Origin: Shewanella yunxiaonensis
GTDB taxonomy: Bacteria; Pseudomonadota; Gammaproteobacteria; Enterobacterales; Shewanellaceae
Assembly (NCBI RefSeq): GCF_018223345.1
Contig: NZ_CP073587.1
Location: 2,912,001 to 2,976,000 of the forward strand
Direction: 5' to 3'
DNA: 64,000 nt
Positions within the stretch are counted from its first letter, which is position 1; every line of letters starts with the position of its first letter. Under the pieces are notes generated by a model. That model had not been told where the DNA came from. It saw nothing but the letters and a program-made list of their open reading frames with translations, and searched no databases. Of the stretch, positions 63,959-64,000 are shown piece by piece. Position numbers and translations under genes: made by a program.

Positions 63959-64000
63959 TATCAACTCATTGTTTTCTTAGTTCTTATTCGAATTGCCAGA

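Overview
The window looks like chromosomal DNA of a marine-type gammaproteobacterium, most likely Shewanella or a close relative (inference). It has roughly balanced base composition, a core gene order known from Enterobacteria and Vibrionaceae/Shewanellaceae (gcvTHP, ubiI-ubiH-ygfB, zapA-ssrS-fau, xerD-dsbC-recJ, trmN6-srmB, rpiA, serA, ygfZ), and many secreted or membrane genes typical of aquatic bacteria (NhaD antiporter, S46 dipeptidyl-peptidase, DUF481 barrel, c-di-GMP proteins). No rRNA, tRNA, CRISPR array, prophage or insertion sequence was seen.

Layout. Bases 1-4021 hold the glycine cleavage operon (gcvT-gcvH-gcvP, minus strand; gcvP runs off the left edge at residue 801). At 4262-7339 is the ubiquinone hydroxylase pair ubiI/ubiH behind ygfB, without the pepP gene that sits between ygfB and ubiH in E. 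coli. Bases 7566-8765 carry zapA, 6S RNA and fau. sodC, a DUF808 membrane protein, rpiA, a cupin and a lipoprotein follow to 12188. Bases 12395-17390 are recJ, dsbC, xerD and brnQ (minus). Bases 17787-25450 are trmN6, the srmB helicase, an RND efflux pair, a VOC protein and a TatD-linked-type radical SAM protein.

Bases 25528-33638 are the richest accessory stretch. They hold a two-PAS sensor with a degenerate GGDEF domain, an unrecognised 486-aa membrane protein, and a ToxR-like membrane-anchored winged-helix regulator with two small single-pass partner proteins. The regulator lies next to nhaD and a DUF481 outer-membrane protein. Repeated GTGAT(C) boxes lie upstream of the two partner genes and again upstream of nhaD.

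Bases 33977-43927 hold a DPP7-type S46 peptidase, an aromatic amino-acid permease, a manganese (yybP-ykoY) riboswitch driving a TMEM165/GDT1-type Mn exporter, catalase preceded by a tightly spaced 17-codon ORF, a MenI-like thioesterase, serA and ygfZ. Bases 44161-48468 form an ABC ATPase/permease/lipocalin-like lipoprotein operon. A serine beta-lactamase-fold hydrolase, a 5'-truncated GGDEF-EAL gene, an MFS exporter, a CHASE-GGDEF diguanylate cyclase and a secreted PLD-family protein follow. Two alpha-amino-acid ester hydrolase paralogs flank the dbpA helicase at 56047-61618. The window closes with an unknown single-pass protein and a lipoprotein glycerophosphodiesterase.

The best candidates for undescribed biology are the ToxR-like three-protein cassette with its putative operator array, the microprotein in front of catalase, the paired ester hydrolases sharing an upstream 20-mer, and the catalytically dead GGDEF sensor.
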